Shown: positions 1-49,433 of the stretch, in pieces | Position numbering within the stretch: position 1 is the first letter of the stretch | Layout: each line of letters opens with the position of its first letter | Assembly: GCA_963978545.1 (NCBI GenBank) | Contig: OZ021724.1 | Location: forward strand, 29,067,933 to 29,131,932 | Reading direction: 5' to 3' | DNA from: Linyphia triangularis | Lineage: Eukaryota > Arthropoda > Arachnida > Araneae > Linyphiidae | Length of the DNA: 64,000 bases | The notes under the pieces: model-generated | What the model saw: only the letters and a program-made list of their open reading frames with translations | Databases searched by the model: none | What the model was told of the DNA's origin: nothing | Program-made: the position numbers and the translations under genes

Positions 1-187
1 CTACCAGCTATGCTTGTGACGTTAACAACTCTTCCTTTTGATTTTCTAAGTAAAGGTAAGAAAGCTTTTGTCACTCTTACAGGTCCTAAAGAGTTGACAT
101 TAATGCACTCTTGGAAATCCTCGATACTTGTGTAGTCCAGAGATGAGCCTTTGTTAATTCCTGCATTGTTGACAATAGCCCAGAGTT
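1..187 (-). CDS. SDR oxidoreductase, exon with NNAG motif (partial gene)
   Basis: Third visible exon of a minus-strand short-chain dehydrogenase/reductase. It translates to a segment with IVNNAG, the SDR motif that stabilises the central beta sheet, followed by INVNSLGPVRVTKAFLPLL and GRVVNVTSIAG, which is the usual beta-5 strand of classical SDRs. The acceptor AG lies at 188-189 and the intron is phase 1, joining TCA G to AA CTC. The catalytic YxxxK exon is not in the window and must lie to the left. Confidence 0.85.
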
Positions 188-1248
188 CTGAGTTAAAGAT
201 AAATAAAGAGAAAAATTAATTATTTAAAACAGATGAATGCTGTTAGATTGAACTATTATGTATTTGTTTTAAGAAAGAAATATAAAATTGTTTCTTAAAA
301 CAATGTTTAAAAAACACACACAAAATATAAAATTGGCCACACAATTTACTTGGGGAAGATAATTTTAATTTATTGAGATTTCAGAATATATTATTAACTA
401 TTATTAACCAAAAGACCATTATTTTGTTCTTGGGTGATCTCGGGTAACCAATTAAGATTTTCTTCTATATGATATATCCAAATCAGGAAAAAGTAGACGC
501 TGAGCACTTCAAGGACTGAGTTTTATGAAATAAAGAGGAATTGACTAGTAACATTTGAAGTAGGTTTTACTAAAGAGAAAAATTGATTAAAAATTGCTAA
601 CTTCTTCCGATTCTACTGAATAACAGTAAAAATATTTCGACGAGGACCCATTACAGCAACATCTATGATCAGTACATAGTTTATGGATAAGAGTGTTCAG
701 GAATTGAACTGTCCTGATCTGGATCCTGACCACAAAACTATTGAGCACATTCAGATTGAGATAGAACGCTTGTTTAAACCATGTCATAGCATCCAAAATC
801 ACTATCAAAGTTATCATCAACATGTAAGCATGGAGTGGTATATATTTTATCGAAGCAGTCCCAAAATCTATCGATAGCTTTCTTCGGGACAAAACATCTT
901 CATTAGGGGCATAAGTAGATATAATATTCAATTGGGATCTTAGTAAAATGAAGATCCATTCGCTATTAATTTCTGCTGAATGCCAAATTAACTAGAAGTT
1001 CAAGGTGATCACGATCTGATGGCGTAACAACGACCTAATTACTGATTACATCACACTAAACCAACAGAACACTGTCATGCCTAAATTGAGATTCCATGCA
1101 GCATATCAAAAAATGTTTTTGAAAAATCTTTCCAAAACTGAAAATATCATTATACGGTGTAAAGTATTTAGACCATTTAGGATATTGATTCATCAAAACG
1201 AAAGAAAAGCGTAAATGTAAGTACATTTTAAGTATTGCCACTTCATAC
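188..1248 (-). other. SDR intron
   Basis: Intron between the second and third visible SDR exons. It is AT-rich with short chance ORFs on both strands. I see no conserved coding segment or recognisable repeat in it. Confidence 0.6.
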
Positions 1249-1461
1249 CTGATTTTCCCAAGCTCTCACTGACGTATTTAAATGCATTTGCCACGCTTTC
1301 CTCTTTCGAAACATCTAACCCTAACACTTCCAGACGTTTCGAGCAACTTTTCCTTAATTCTTCAGCACCTTCGCCTTCAGGAAGGTAACAACTTGCGAAC
1401 ACACGGAAACCCTTTGAATCCAACCTTTTGGCAAGAAGGTGACCAAACCCAGTGTCGCATC
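1249..1461 (-). CDS. SDR oxidoreductase, exon with NAD(P)-binding motif
   Basis: Second visible exon of the same SDR. Across the preceding junction it gives TGCDTGFG, the TGxxxGxG cofactor-binding turn, followed by a GFRVFASC strand and LEVLGLDVSKEES, where the aspartate contacts the adenine ring in classical SDRs. Both flanking introns are phase 1. The donor reads CAG|GTATGA and the acceptor TTTTTAG. The GCDTGFG form is typical of the SDR9C/retinol dehydrogenase/17-beta-HSD6-like group, but the substrate cannot be assigned from these residues. Confidence 0.85.
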
Positions 1462-1904
1462 CTAAAAATATAGAAACAATCAGACCTACTGACTTAGATA
1501 CATTTAAGAAACTTACTTATTCTGTATTAACTTTGCGTCGTTTTTTCTTCATTGTCTGTGCATCAGCGAACTTATTCAAAGTCCATAGCAAAATTCCATT
1601 TTCAATATCAATTTAAATCGCTGACTCTTTTTGCTTATAGAATAAATCCTTTCAAATGAGAAAAAAGTGCATTATAAAGAACAAAATGAGTAGAAGGTCA
1701 ATGTTAAAAATTTCAAATTAACAGTTATCTACTATTTTTGTTCAATATATGAAAATTACAGAGTCCCTTAATAATTTTATATACCTTAAAATGACCCCTT
1801 GCTAGTAAATTATTACACTGATATTAACTTTAGAGACTAATTTGTAAAGTTCCATTTTGTAAAGTTTGACTCAAGCACACTTTTTTGATCAAGCAATCGT
1901 GCAT

Positions 1905-1946
<42 letters not shown>

Positions 1947-2319
1947 GACATAAAAAAAAAAAAATTCAAAAAAAAAAAAAAAAAAAAAATGCATTATTTG
2001 GATATGTATGTCTTCGTAACAATATGAAATAAAATGTAATTTTTTATAAATATTTTGCTCAAGTATTTCGAAGAAAAAAGTTTTTTGGCCGAAAAATTTT
2101 CAGTGGATGTATGGGTATTTGCGATTCTCGATTTTTAAAACTAATATATGAAAAAAAATTAAAGGACTTTTGAAAAAAAATGAGTACTCTTAAAATTAAG
2201 CAAGTTTTAATCTTCAACTTACGCTTATCCAAGCATGTTTTAACAAAAAATAAAATTTAAATTTTAAATATCATTGATAAAAGATAAAGTATGTTTTAGA
2301 ATTCAAACAAAAACTTTAC
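1462..2319 (-). other. SDR intron with poly(A) tracts
   Basis: Intron between the first and second visible SDR exons. On the plus strand it contains long A runs at about 1909-1989, interrupted by CTGACAT and TTC. Otherwise it is plain AT-rich sequence. Confidence 0.6.
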
Positions 2320-2641
2320 CTGTTATAAGAACTGATCCTCTCGATGAATGTATCTTTTGATTTAAGAACCTCCTTTTTGTAAATGTGAAAGTGCACTTTG
2401 AAACCAATAGAACCGTTGCAAAATTTACAATACTGGTGTAGTATGATATCAGGAATCCAGGTGAAATCAAGCCTAATATTTTGAAGGCTACTACTACGGC
2501 AATGAAATGGGCTATGGAAAAGAATACATATGTGCCAAACATGGTGACCCAGTGGAATCGTGAAAATGTGTTACGGAAAAAACGTTTGCGGATATGCAAC
2601 AAATCCACACTAATTTGGTAAAACAGTACTTTAAAATGCAT
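2320..2641 (-). CDS. SDR oxidoreductase, N-terminal membrane-anchor exon
   Basis: First visible exon of the SDR. From the Met at 2641 it encodes about 107 residues: a basic amphipathic start, then two hydrophobic stretches (around VTMFGTYVFFSIAHFIAVVV and SYYTSIVNFATVLLVS) that look like membrane anchors, then VLITG, which splices in phase 1 to the cofactor motif of the next exon. SDR9C members are commonly anchored in the ER by an N-terminal hydrophobic segment, so an ER enzyme acting on a lipophilic substrate (retinoid, steroid) is inferred. The frame stays open for 13 codons upstream of this Met to a TGA, and a CCTTCAG acceptor-like site lies just upstream, so an earlier exon is possible. 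Confidence 0.7.
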
Positions 2642-3451
2642 TAGGATGTATTGTTTCTCGTAAATACCTGAAGGAAGTATTCAGTGTTATAATAACAAGT
2701 AGTAATTGCGTACTAATTAGCCTGAGGTGAACTATCTAGGAAATAATCGGTACTTTTACTTAAACTCTAAAATGTCCTAATAAATCTTTGTGGAATATCG
2801 TAATCATCCAGTTTTTGTCAACATCATTAATTTTAAAAATTCGTTGGTATGGAATTGTCTTGAGATCATCGTAGAATTTTTTCTCATCTCTTCCAAAAGA
2901 TATGAAATTTTTCTCCACTACAAATCATCTTGGCAACAAATACAGATAATGGATTTCAATTTGGATTTTTGTTTGGCGCAATCTTGCCACCAAAATGAAA
3001 CACATTTTTGTTAATAAAAACTCTTATAAAGAGTGGTTTTTGTTATCATACATGTTTTCAAGATATATTGCATTCATCGTCTCCAAATTGTACATTAGGT
3101 TGGGCCGAAAAAATCGAAGTATCTTGGATCTTTTTGCTGTAGTGAGGAAAAGTTGTGGACTCTCATTATTAAGAAGAGTGTAAAATTTTAAAACTCCGAA
3201 TTGATATCTTCTGTAGCCTCAAAGGGTCAAAAGTTTTGAAAATTGTACTGAAAATGCTTAAAATTCAAAAATTAATAAATAATCATAGATTTCGGTAATT
3301 ATTTTGAGGTAAGGCTTAAAACTTACTGTTTTTTATAACAACAACACCTGTACATTTTTTTAGATTTATACGATAATATTTTCTGACGCCTCAAAGACAC
3401 CGAATTTTTGAAATTGAAAGCAATTTTTCAAATAAAAACACATTACTTTTA

Positions 3452-4138
3452 TCTATAATAATAAAACAAGCTGTCTGTCTGTCTGTGGATCAATAGATAC
3501 CTACTTAAAATTGGAATAGAGCTCTGAAATTTTCAGCATAAGTAGCTTTGGTTTTCTAATTGTATACATCACAAACAGAATTTTAAATTTTTATTTTGTT
3601 CTTTTTTAATTAATTAATAAACATTTTACAAAACAATTACTAATAGAACTACAGTTCAGAAATTTTCAACATAAGAAGTTTTGGCCTTCTAATTGTATAC
3701 ATCACAAACAGAATGCTAAAATTTTAAATAGTTCTTTTTTAATTAATTAATAAATATGTTACAAAACGATATCTAATAGGGCTACAGCTCTGAAATTTTC
3801 AACATAAGTAATTGTAGACTTTTAATTGGACTTATGAGAAACAGAATTTTAAATTTTTATTTAGTTCTTTTATAATTAATTTTTTTAATTAATTAATTAA
3901 TATTTTACAAAACGATTTCTAATAGGGCTACAGCTCTAAAATTTTCAACATAAGTAGTTTTGACCTTCTAATTGGACTTTTGAAAAACTAAATTTTAAAT
4001 GTTTGTTTGGTTCGTTATCAATTAATTATTTTAATTAATTAATATATATATTACAAAATGATTTCAAATTGGGCTACAGCTTTGAAATTTTCAACATAAA
4101 TAGTTGTGTGGTCTTCTAATTGGAATTTTAAAAAACAG

Positions 4139-4171
<33 letters not shown>

Positions 4172-4815
4172 TTAATTAACTAACAAATATTTTACAAAAT
4201 GAATTGTAATTGGGCTACATTTCTGAAATTTTCAACACAAGTAGTTTTGGCCTTCTAATTGGACTGACAAAAATAATGTTAAAATTTTCATTTGTTTTCA
4301 ATTAATTTTTTCACAAAAAACGACTTCGAATAGGCCTAGATCTCTGAAAGTTTCAACATAAGTAGTTTTAGCCTCTAATTTTGCTCTCCAGAAACACGTG
4401 TTAAAATAATCTGAAAGGGGTGTTGTATTATTGTATTAACGGGGAGTTTTTTTTTTTTTTTTCTTGACAAGGGAGAGGCTTCCAATATTAAGGCTTTAAG
4501 TAGCAATTAGATTTTATTGTGTAAAGCGAGCTTATGTTTACGCAGCAATGAACCTTTCAGCGCGAACGAAGCGAATCTATGCTTGCATAGCAATGAACCT
4601 TTTAACGAGTGAAATAAGCCTGTGTTTATGTGTCCATGAACTTTTCAGCGAACGAATCGAGCTCGATTTGGCGTAGCGATGAACCTTTCTGTGAGCGAAG
4701 CTCCAAAAACTGGGTCCTATACACTAATGACAGGTTTCCGCAACGCGAGGCCTCACAGCTATCTAAAATATTGCACATATTAAAATTTCGTAGCGAAGCA
4801 CGGGTATTTAGCTAG
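3452..4815 (+). mobile_element. Non-autonomous Helitron with internal 140-bp modules
   Basis: Begins TCTATAATAATAAAAC after a host A and ends CTAG before a host T. This is the 5'-TC...CTRR-3' signature of Helitrons inserted between A and T. A small palindrome (TTCGTAGCGAA) lies just inside the 3' end. Inside are about six degenerate repeats of roughly 140 bp, each with a ctctgaaattttcaacataa block and a ttctaattgga block plus AATTAATTAA. The last 320 bp has three GC-richer repeats containing caatgaacctttcagcg. No Rep/helicase ORF is present, so it is non-autonomous. A relative lies at 49434-50387 on the minus strand. Confidence 0.75.
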
Positions 4816-5259
4816 TTTAATTATAATGCGAAAAGAAAATTTATTCCATCTTTCAGACATACAAAAATATTATTGATTATAAATCTTTTTTGGATCTAAA
4901 TTCTGGCAAGTGATTTCCGGATTTTAGTGTTGCTCTATTAAATCTATCGCATCCTGCTGTTCAACAGTTTTTTCCGTAGACTTCAGAGATTAGTTTTGTG
5001 TTTGAAAGATATTTAATTAAGTAGTTCGAAAAAGTCATCTTGTCTTAGATCTTTTCGCGTTCGAAAAATTGTGAATTTCATTATAAAAATGTGTGCAAAA
5101 TCTACAACTCTGAATTAATATCTCTATAGCTAGAATAGCACAAAAAGTTATCATACTCTTTGAAATCACGTGATATAATTTAGTGACAGTATTTGTAGCA
5201 ACTGTGAAAATACCATCAAAAAATTTAAATTGACATTTATAATTTCTCCATCAGTACTG

Positions 5260-6112
5260 CAGTCAAACCCCGTTAACGCGAAATTGATAGAGCCGCCGAA
5301 ATTTTCCGTGTGAACTATCGAATTAATGTTAACGGGTTAAACACTTTTTCATCTAATTAATGCAGTTTGGACCCATTCGAACGGGCTGTCGTGGCTCATT
5401 TGGGCAGTCGTAAATTGAAAATGGGTAGTCGTAAATCTAAGATGGGCAGTAGTAAAAAGGACAGAAAAAAAAACATTTATAAAAGAGTAAATATTTCAAA
5501 AATATTTTTAATACATATCCCTTCCCCTTCATTCACTTAGCCATTCTATTTTCTACCTGATAGAATATTTTAGAGAGTCAATGTACTTATACATTCTTAT
5601 TGTTAATTGTAATTCGTTTAAGATATTTGGTGTAAGCAATTAGTTCCAATTCAAAGTGAGAACACAGTGCGTAAACACAACAACTTTTATTTACAGCATA
5701 AGCGATTCGGAAGTGCCGCATGCACAATACTACAGATATATTTATGATATTTAATAAGCGATTTGTCAGATTGAAAGAAATCTTTGACACTTTTAATGGA
5801 GTTATTACATTTTCATCACGAGGGAAACTTTTCCTGACAAAACATGGTTTTTGTTCTTGGTGAATGCTTGAATGGTTAACTTTGTTGAACCACATTATTT
5901 CTAAATTCAAAACATTCAAAATACCATCATCCCTAAACATATCCTGCTTATGCCACTGTTTGACTTCATTATACCGTAGTTTTTGTTAAGGGGGTCCGGT
6001 ACCGAAAATAAAAAAAACTTTATTTATGGACATTTTTATGTCAAAAATTTATTTTATGTATGAGATACTATTTATATATCTTTGAGAAAATGTTTTTTTA
6101 AATATTGTATTT

Positions 6113-6159
<47 letters not shown>

Positions 6160-7233
6160 ATAATAATTGATGTTTGCGTATTTTGATATAAGTCAAGAAA
6201 AAATAAAAAAAATTTCAAAGTGAAAGCTTTATGTAATACATAATTATATAAAGAAAAATTTGTCTTCACAGAATTTTAATAGTTGAATTTAAAAAAATTA
6301 AAAAAATTCTCAAAGTTAAAATATTGAAATTTTTGCTTTTTTTTATGTTATCTTTTACGCTAAATGTCATATTTTAAAACAGAATTAAAAAAATAAAATT
6401 CTGTGAAGACAAAATATTTAAAACTATATAAATTAAATGCTCCAAAAATTTAAATAACCAATTATCAATGGTTCTGGAGATATATCGATTTTAATATGCA
6501 ACATCTGTGAAAAACACTAGTGTTCGAAAAACGCACTTTAAGCAGACGCTTCAAGGTGTTACGCCCATTTGTGATGTTTAAATAACAGGTAATTTTGTGA
6601 TGTTCTAATCACCAGAGGAATAAGATAAAAACATCATTCTCTTCAGGAATGTATGAACTATTTTTTAAAATCAGAAAAAAAAATTTGGATTTTTGAAAAA
6701 ATTTCGGTACTGGACCCCCTTAAAGAGAGAAAGGGGGAAGGAGAAAATTTGGCAGTCGTAAATTTTGCTTAGAATAGGCCTTGATGCAGATTTAAACCAC
6801 TAGCTATATTTGTATTTAATACTGCTGCGTTTTGGAACATTTAAGTTGCAAGGCTTATATTTAGTACAATAGCTTAACAAGATATACATTGGGGGGGGGG
6901 GGGAGTCAATGTATTTACCAGTTCACTTATTATTTAAAGAAGTCTGTTATAGATTTTAGCTTTAAGTTTTCATTAAAACATTTTTCTTTTAAATTTATGT
7001 AACTCTTCTAAACTATTTAAAGCACGTAAAGCATCGTCCTGCTGCATTAAGAAATGTTGCAAGGTTTCTTATAAGAAGAAAATGATTAAAGAGCACATTT
7101 CGTCTCAAGTGGGATTTCGTTATGTGAGATTCGGTATTAAACAAATAAATTAACGTTAAGTTTAAACTTCATCGTACGGAGAACTGCTTTTACTTCGAGT
7201 TATGCGGGATTTCATGCTAACGGAGTTTCACTG
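5260..7233. mobile_element. Tc1/pogo-like TIR element, interrupted
   Basis: The left end reads CAGTCAAACCCCGTTAACG and the right end, reverse-complemented, CAGTGAAACTCCGTTAGC: imperfect inverted termini of the Tc1/mariner-pogo sort. The right end is followed by TA; the left flank is degraded. Just inside are short repeats containing gggcagtcgtaaat (5405-5455 and near 6750). The element is interrupted by the TTAA-flanked MITE at 5990-6719. No transposase frame is recognised. Confidence 0.55.
5990..6719. mobile_element. TTAA-flanked MITE (Kolobok- or piggyBac-type TSD)
   Basis: A 730-bp element with inverted ends GGGGGTCCGGTACCGAAA (left) and TTTCGGTACTGGACCCCC (right), flanked on both sides by TTAA (5986-5989 and 6720-6723). 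A TTAA duplication is made by Kolobok and piggyBac elements; the G-rich terminus favours neither decisively. The interior is A/T-rich with poly(A) at about 6121-6156 and no transposase. It sits inside the older element 5260-7233. Confidence 0.75.
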
Positions 7234-7455
7234 TATAAGAAATCTCTAAAACTCTGATTTAAAAAAATTTCACTTGTAATAAAGTATATTCGAATAGTAT
7301 GACAGAATGTTCAAGACCTTTTAAAAATATCGGGTTTTTTTTCGATTTTGAAACTTATATTGCTCTTGAATTAATGTTCAACATGAAAGTCCAACTTATT
7401 ATAAGTTTTAAATACTTAATTTTTTAAGTAGAATGATAATGCTAAAAACTACAAA

Positions 7456-7499
7456 GCCCTCGTGTTGCTGACGGCGCCAGATAATCTGAAAACAACCAA
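7456..7499 (+). mobile_element. SINE family 1, 3' fragment with 14-bp TSD
   Basis: Only the last 44 bp of SINE family 1 (ctgacggcgccagataatct... ending in aacaacc) is present. It is flanked by perfect 14-bp direct repeats ctaaaaactacaaa at 7442-7455 and 7500-7513. The strong 5' truncation with an intact target duplication is typical of LINE-driven, target-primed insertion. Confidence 0.85.
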
Positions 7500-8092
7500 C
7501 TAAAAACTACAAAACAAACAGAAATATAATATTCATACATTATCAATAGCTAGGGAAATGAGTATGGTCTGAAATTTCACAAGTGTTAAATTTTGACTTG
7601 AACAGTGTAGTCTATTATAGAGAAAATATAAAGATCCACAGAAACTTGTGAAATAGACAAAAAATATTTTTAAGAAACTCTTTATTTTTGAATTTAATTT
7701 TTAAATTATTGTTTTATGTACATTTCAAATAACGTTTTTCTTAAAAATTCCATTCTTATACTTATTTCTTATACTTTTAAATAAGATTAGAATATTTTAA
7801 ATAAACTGCCCCTCGGAAAGTAATTCAGTAGAAAAGTTAATAAGTGTAAAATTTTACAAAACCCATTTTTAGCAAAAACTTCATAATATAATATTAACAC
7901 CCTGTAGTTTCTCCGGAAAGACTAAGAAACAAAATAAAATGAAGAGTATAAAGAAATTTCTTTTCTAAACAAATTATTTTTCATTGTCAAAATCCAGGGA
8001 GGGCGCAAATACATTCCAACATCATGACGGCGCCTACGAAGCACTGGGCCATGAAGTACATTGTCACCGTGCTATCGAAAGGAAGTTGACTC

Positions 8093-8100
8093 TGACGTCA
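8093..8100. promoter_or_regulatory. CRE-type palindrome upstream of nibrin
   Basis: TGACGTCA, the consensus CREB/ATF palindrome, lies 158 bp upstream of the nibrin start codon in a slightly GC-richer patch (about 7990-8110). It is a plausible proximal promoter element. The position is suggestive, but no transcription start is proven. Confidence 0.35.
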
Positions 8101-8257
8101 CATAAATAATCCTCATAGTTGGCATAGTAGAAGTAACCACAGTTCACAATCAATCAATCCAACTGTTGCATTTATTATGTTTTGAGACCGAAAATAATGT
8201 GAATGAATTTTGAAACAAAGTTAAATTTTCTTCGACAAATTGTTTTTTAATTCTGAA

Positions 8258-45316
<37,059 letters not shown>

Positions 45317-45996
45317 GTAAAAAATTCCTATTCATAACTTCCATGTTTAGTCATTTCATTATTATTAACCAGAGAAGGAAAACTAATTTTTTTTTGTGTA
45401 TGTTTTAGCTGGTAAAATGTTGCTGTGAAATTCAATGTATTTCATTGTACTTGACAGCTATGTCATTGTGCAGCATGGATCATTACATAAACTGGAAGGA
45501 GACTACCACAAAAAATCTATAATCATTCTATCATTTCATATTGTGCATCAAAGGAATTTTTTCTTTATTTATAAAGCAGTGATTAAGCTGAGGGTGCTTT
45601 TTCAGCAAAATATTTAAGAACAATCTTAAATGCTAAAATTAGAAAGTGTAGTTTAGCACTTTTGCTCAAATCTTTTCACACAAAATTACCTTTTTTGTTA
45701 TCTCAAGTTTAGTCATCGACCTGAAAGAACAAGTAATCTAAAGGATAAAAGTATTTTTCCAGTTGAGATTTGCTATAAAATAGCATTATATTTAATAGTT
45801 AATAATGATTTTATAGTAAAAAAGGCTTTGACAAAATAATCATCACAAGGGATAGAAATTTTTACCATTTTGCTAAAATGAAAATTGTTATTTTAGCTTT
45901 TTTGCTAAAGAAATTTTATGCCCCAGCTTAAACACTGTTATTAAGCATTCAGCTAAATGGCACCTTTCAATCATTCCTGTTTAGTGTGACTGTGTA

Positions 45997-46002
45997 AATA
46001 AA
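45997..46002 (+). terminator. Candidate nibrin polyadenylation signal
   Basis: AATAAA about 680 bp after the nibrin stop; another AATAAA at 46507. Which, if either, is used cannot be told from sequence alone. Confidence 0.3.
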
Positions 46003-49000
46003 CTGAAAAGCCATGTTTTTGTATATAATGGAATTCAGTTCCGATTTGCTTTCCAAAAAACTAATATTTATATCAAAAGCACTTTTTCATACAAAATTGA
46101 CCTTATCTTGAAACCCAGACACAAGTGCCAAAACTTTACTCAATTGGCATTTTTCTATTAGTTCAATTCTCCAATTTTACTAGTTCTCACTAACGGATCT
46201 GGAATAGCAATTCATCGGCTCAGAGTGAAAATGTGCATCTCTACTTTTGCTCTCAAATCACTTTTTGCAGTGTCTGGAACCAGAAAGCCATAACTACTAA
46301 TAATTTTGAAATTCTAAACTGTTTATTATTAGAAATTACAGTGCAATGTCCTGTGCATCAGCCCTGGAGAATTGCCCTAAAGTAAATGTACATTGGGCTT
46401 GTGAAAATGAATTCAATCAAAATATAATTTATATCTCTAGTTAATTCACAGTGTTTATAATGCATTTTATAAATTTTTAAAGTTTGTAATTATGTAAATG
46501 TGTGTAATAAATTATTTTTAATCGATTTTGCTCAATGATTTTTCTTTTTGTAGTACAATGCCAAAATCTCTAAATAAACAAATGTATGTACTTAGAGAAA
46601 AAAAAATTTATTTCATAGTAAGATTTGTAAGTTGTAGTGTGCACATTTTAGCCTTATACACTAAAATGGTGTAAAAAGAACAAGCATATACTTTGAAGTT
46701 TAATGTTTTACAAATTATAAATTTAAAACTCTCCTCCCACCCTTCTCCCCACACACACATTTCCCAAGATTTCATGCTACTAGTGAAAATGAAAACAAGT
46801 TGAATTTCTGACTATTATTTTGAAATGCTACATTGTGTCATGGTTCTAACAGTGGCCATCGTAATTTAGAAAGTAAATTTCGTTTTCAAAATAAGAAAGG
46901 GATAAAACAATACCTAAATTGTATTTCTAGTATTTTCTACGTCTTTGGATCTCCATTGCTAGACCAAAGATGTAGGACCATTGCCTGCATTGCTGGCAAA
47001 ATGGAAATGTTGTGAGGGAAAAAGTAGTAGTGTGTCATTTCATTTGTTATGTAGAGCTTGTTGAACTTCAACCGACAGTATAACTAACTTGAAGCTCTCA
47101 TTGAGTAATGACTGTCAATTTAAAAAATAGAATGATTAAAGATTCATTATCACATTAGTTTGTGTCATTATCGACTTCAAGGAAAGATTCTATAAAAGTA
47201 AAAGCCATAGACATAAAATTATCAACTTTTTTTTATTGTCAAACTATATAATTTTAAGTTGTCAACCATTCTGGAATAGTGATGCCAAATGGCATCATCT
47301 AACTTTTAATTAATTTTTCCTATCAAAAAAATGTTTAAATCTGATTAATTGAAAACTACATTGAGAAACTAGTAAAATGTCAGTTATGTTATTTTACTAC
47401 ATTGAGAAACTAGTAAAATGTCAGTTATGTTATTTTGTTCTTACTTTGTAAAATAATCACTTAAAAACGAACCTGTATCCAATAGTCACGCAGCTGATAG
47501 TATTAAATGAGATAATCCTCATAACAAAAGTGAAACTTTTATAGCAAAAGTCTACAAAAAGCAGTCTGTGGTTTTTCAAGCTTTACAAAGATCAGTTTCT
47601 AAAGCCACTAGCTTCTTTCTTATCCACTTTCAAGTTAGCGTGAAAGCCTTAAAAATTAAAGTTTCATTTTTGTAGTTCTTTAAAACTAACAACTTGAACT
47701 GAAATGATGAGCTGCACTCAATAGAAGGTATTGAGAGTTGATTCTTTTTATAAGAGAAGTATATGAAAGTCATAGCGAGTCCATGGTTTTGATACACTTG
47801 TGTGCATGCTTCTAGTAGCTGTTGGAAAGTAAATACTAGTATAAATTTATGCTACTAGTATCGTGTAATGTAAATACACGACACAACGTACTAATTAAGT
47901 GCAATAACTGTTATTTTACTAGTGATATCCGTCCATAGAAATTATAGTATCTTCATATCATAGAACTATGTATGATTATATACAACATGACTAGATGTCC
48001 CACTTTACCGTAGCAGAATCTCGCCAAAATTCTTCTAAACAAAACAAAAATATTGCCACAAATTGAAAACTAACAGAATAGTTAACTGATGAAGTTTCTG
48101 GAGATAGAAAAAATCTAGTCACATTAATTAAATATATATTCATAGTGTTTGTTTCATTATGTTGAAACACTATGTAGAATGGTAATATTTTTGTAAACAT
48201 TACTGAGAAATTTCCTGATTCCACAATTGTGTTCTTATATGTATATATAATGATAAACATATAAATTTGTGAAACAAATATTTTTACTAATAACAAACTA
48301 TTTAAGCAAACAAATCTGTTAGTTTCTGTATCAGTCTTTCCTCTTAAAATTAAGGAAATTAAATGGTGTTGACTGAAAATAAATTGCAGTTCTAGGGATT
48401 AAATTAAAAATGGTCTAGTAAGTATAGATGAATTACGAGTATTTTAAGAAAATAATCAACTCACCATCGCGAACTGAACACCTTATTTTTAAATTCTGAG
48501 CATCATTTTCGGCTTAAAATATAATTTGCGAGTTAATTTTCTGTTCATGCTTCTTAATACATAAAAGTCCATATATCTATGCAAAATGAGATCTGTATTT
48601 TTCGCCTTATGGAATAATCTGAAGTTTCGTTATACTGCGCGAAACTTTTTTGTTCTTGGAAAGGTACACGGGAAGAAGTTACCCCAACATCTAAAGCTAA
48701 GAATGTTTTGGCTATCCTTCTTTTAACCTATATAAAACAAAGAAACGGCTATTAAATATAAAACTATATATATTTTGCATCACACGTCTCACAAAAACCT
48801 TATTTAAAGTAATACTGCATTAAAATGGCCCTAAAGTTTAGAAAAAGACATCCAAAACTTCGAACTTGCCGTTTGTTTGATCGGTACATATTTGTATAAT
48901 CGGTGTACAACTGTGTTACCTTCAGCGAGTGGACTGAAAGTTTATATATCCGAGTGTGAAGTTGAAAGAATTTTTCATGTGTCGGCTGTTAACTATTAGA

Positions 49001-49433
49001 AGCTGGTAATAATGACTCAGAAAAACATCTTCAGTGTGCTATTTCAAGGATTGAAACAATAAAACGCGTACAAAACAAACGTCTTTGTTTTGATTATAGA
49101 TCTCTTTGAAATCGAAAACATCCTCGCACGCGATAAATCTATAAAGATGAATGGAATATGGTGTTCGTTTTTGAGAATTGCCTCGTTGGTTTCGGATGAG
49201 TGAGTACTACCGCCACGCGTCAGGAAATAGCTTTCTGCATGTATGATCACAGCCAAAAAAAAAACTGAATATGTAAATCATAAGTAAATAGCCTTCTCTC
49301 ACTTTTAGCCTATTCCAGACCTAAAAATATTTCAGTAGCTTAAGCCAGGAGAAAAGCATTTTTCCACTTGTAAGTCCTGTGTTTACCTATTCATGTCAGA
49401 TCAAATCATCACCGATGTAGTATAGTATTTATT
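46003..49433. other. Intergenic, no gene recognised
   Basis: AT-rich sequence with short chance ORFs. The only structure I note is the 41-bp tandem duplication at 47356-47436. Confidence 0.6.
47356..47436. repeat. 41-bp tandem duplication
   Basis: Two near-perfect copies of a unit starting ctacattgagaaactagtaa, at 47356 and 47397. Confidence 0.9.

Noticed and set aside
3452..4815. CRISPR-like array because of regularly spaced repeats
   Set aside because: Repeats are long, degenerate and lack unique spacers; the ends show a Helitron in a eukaryotic genome.
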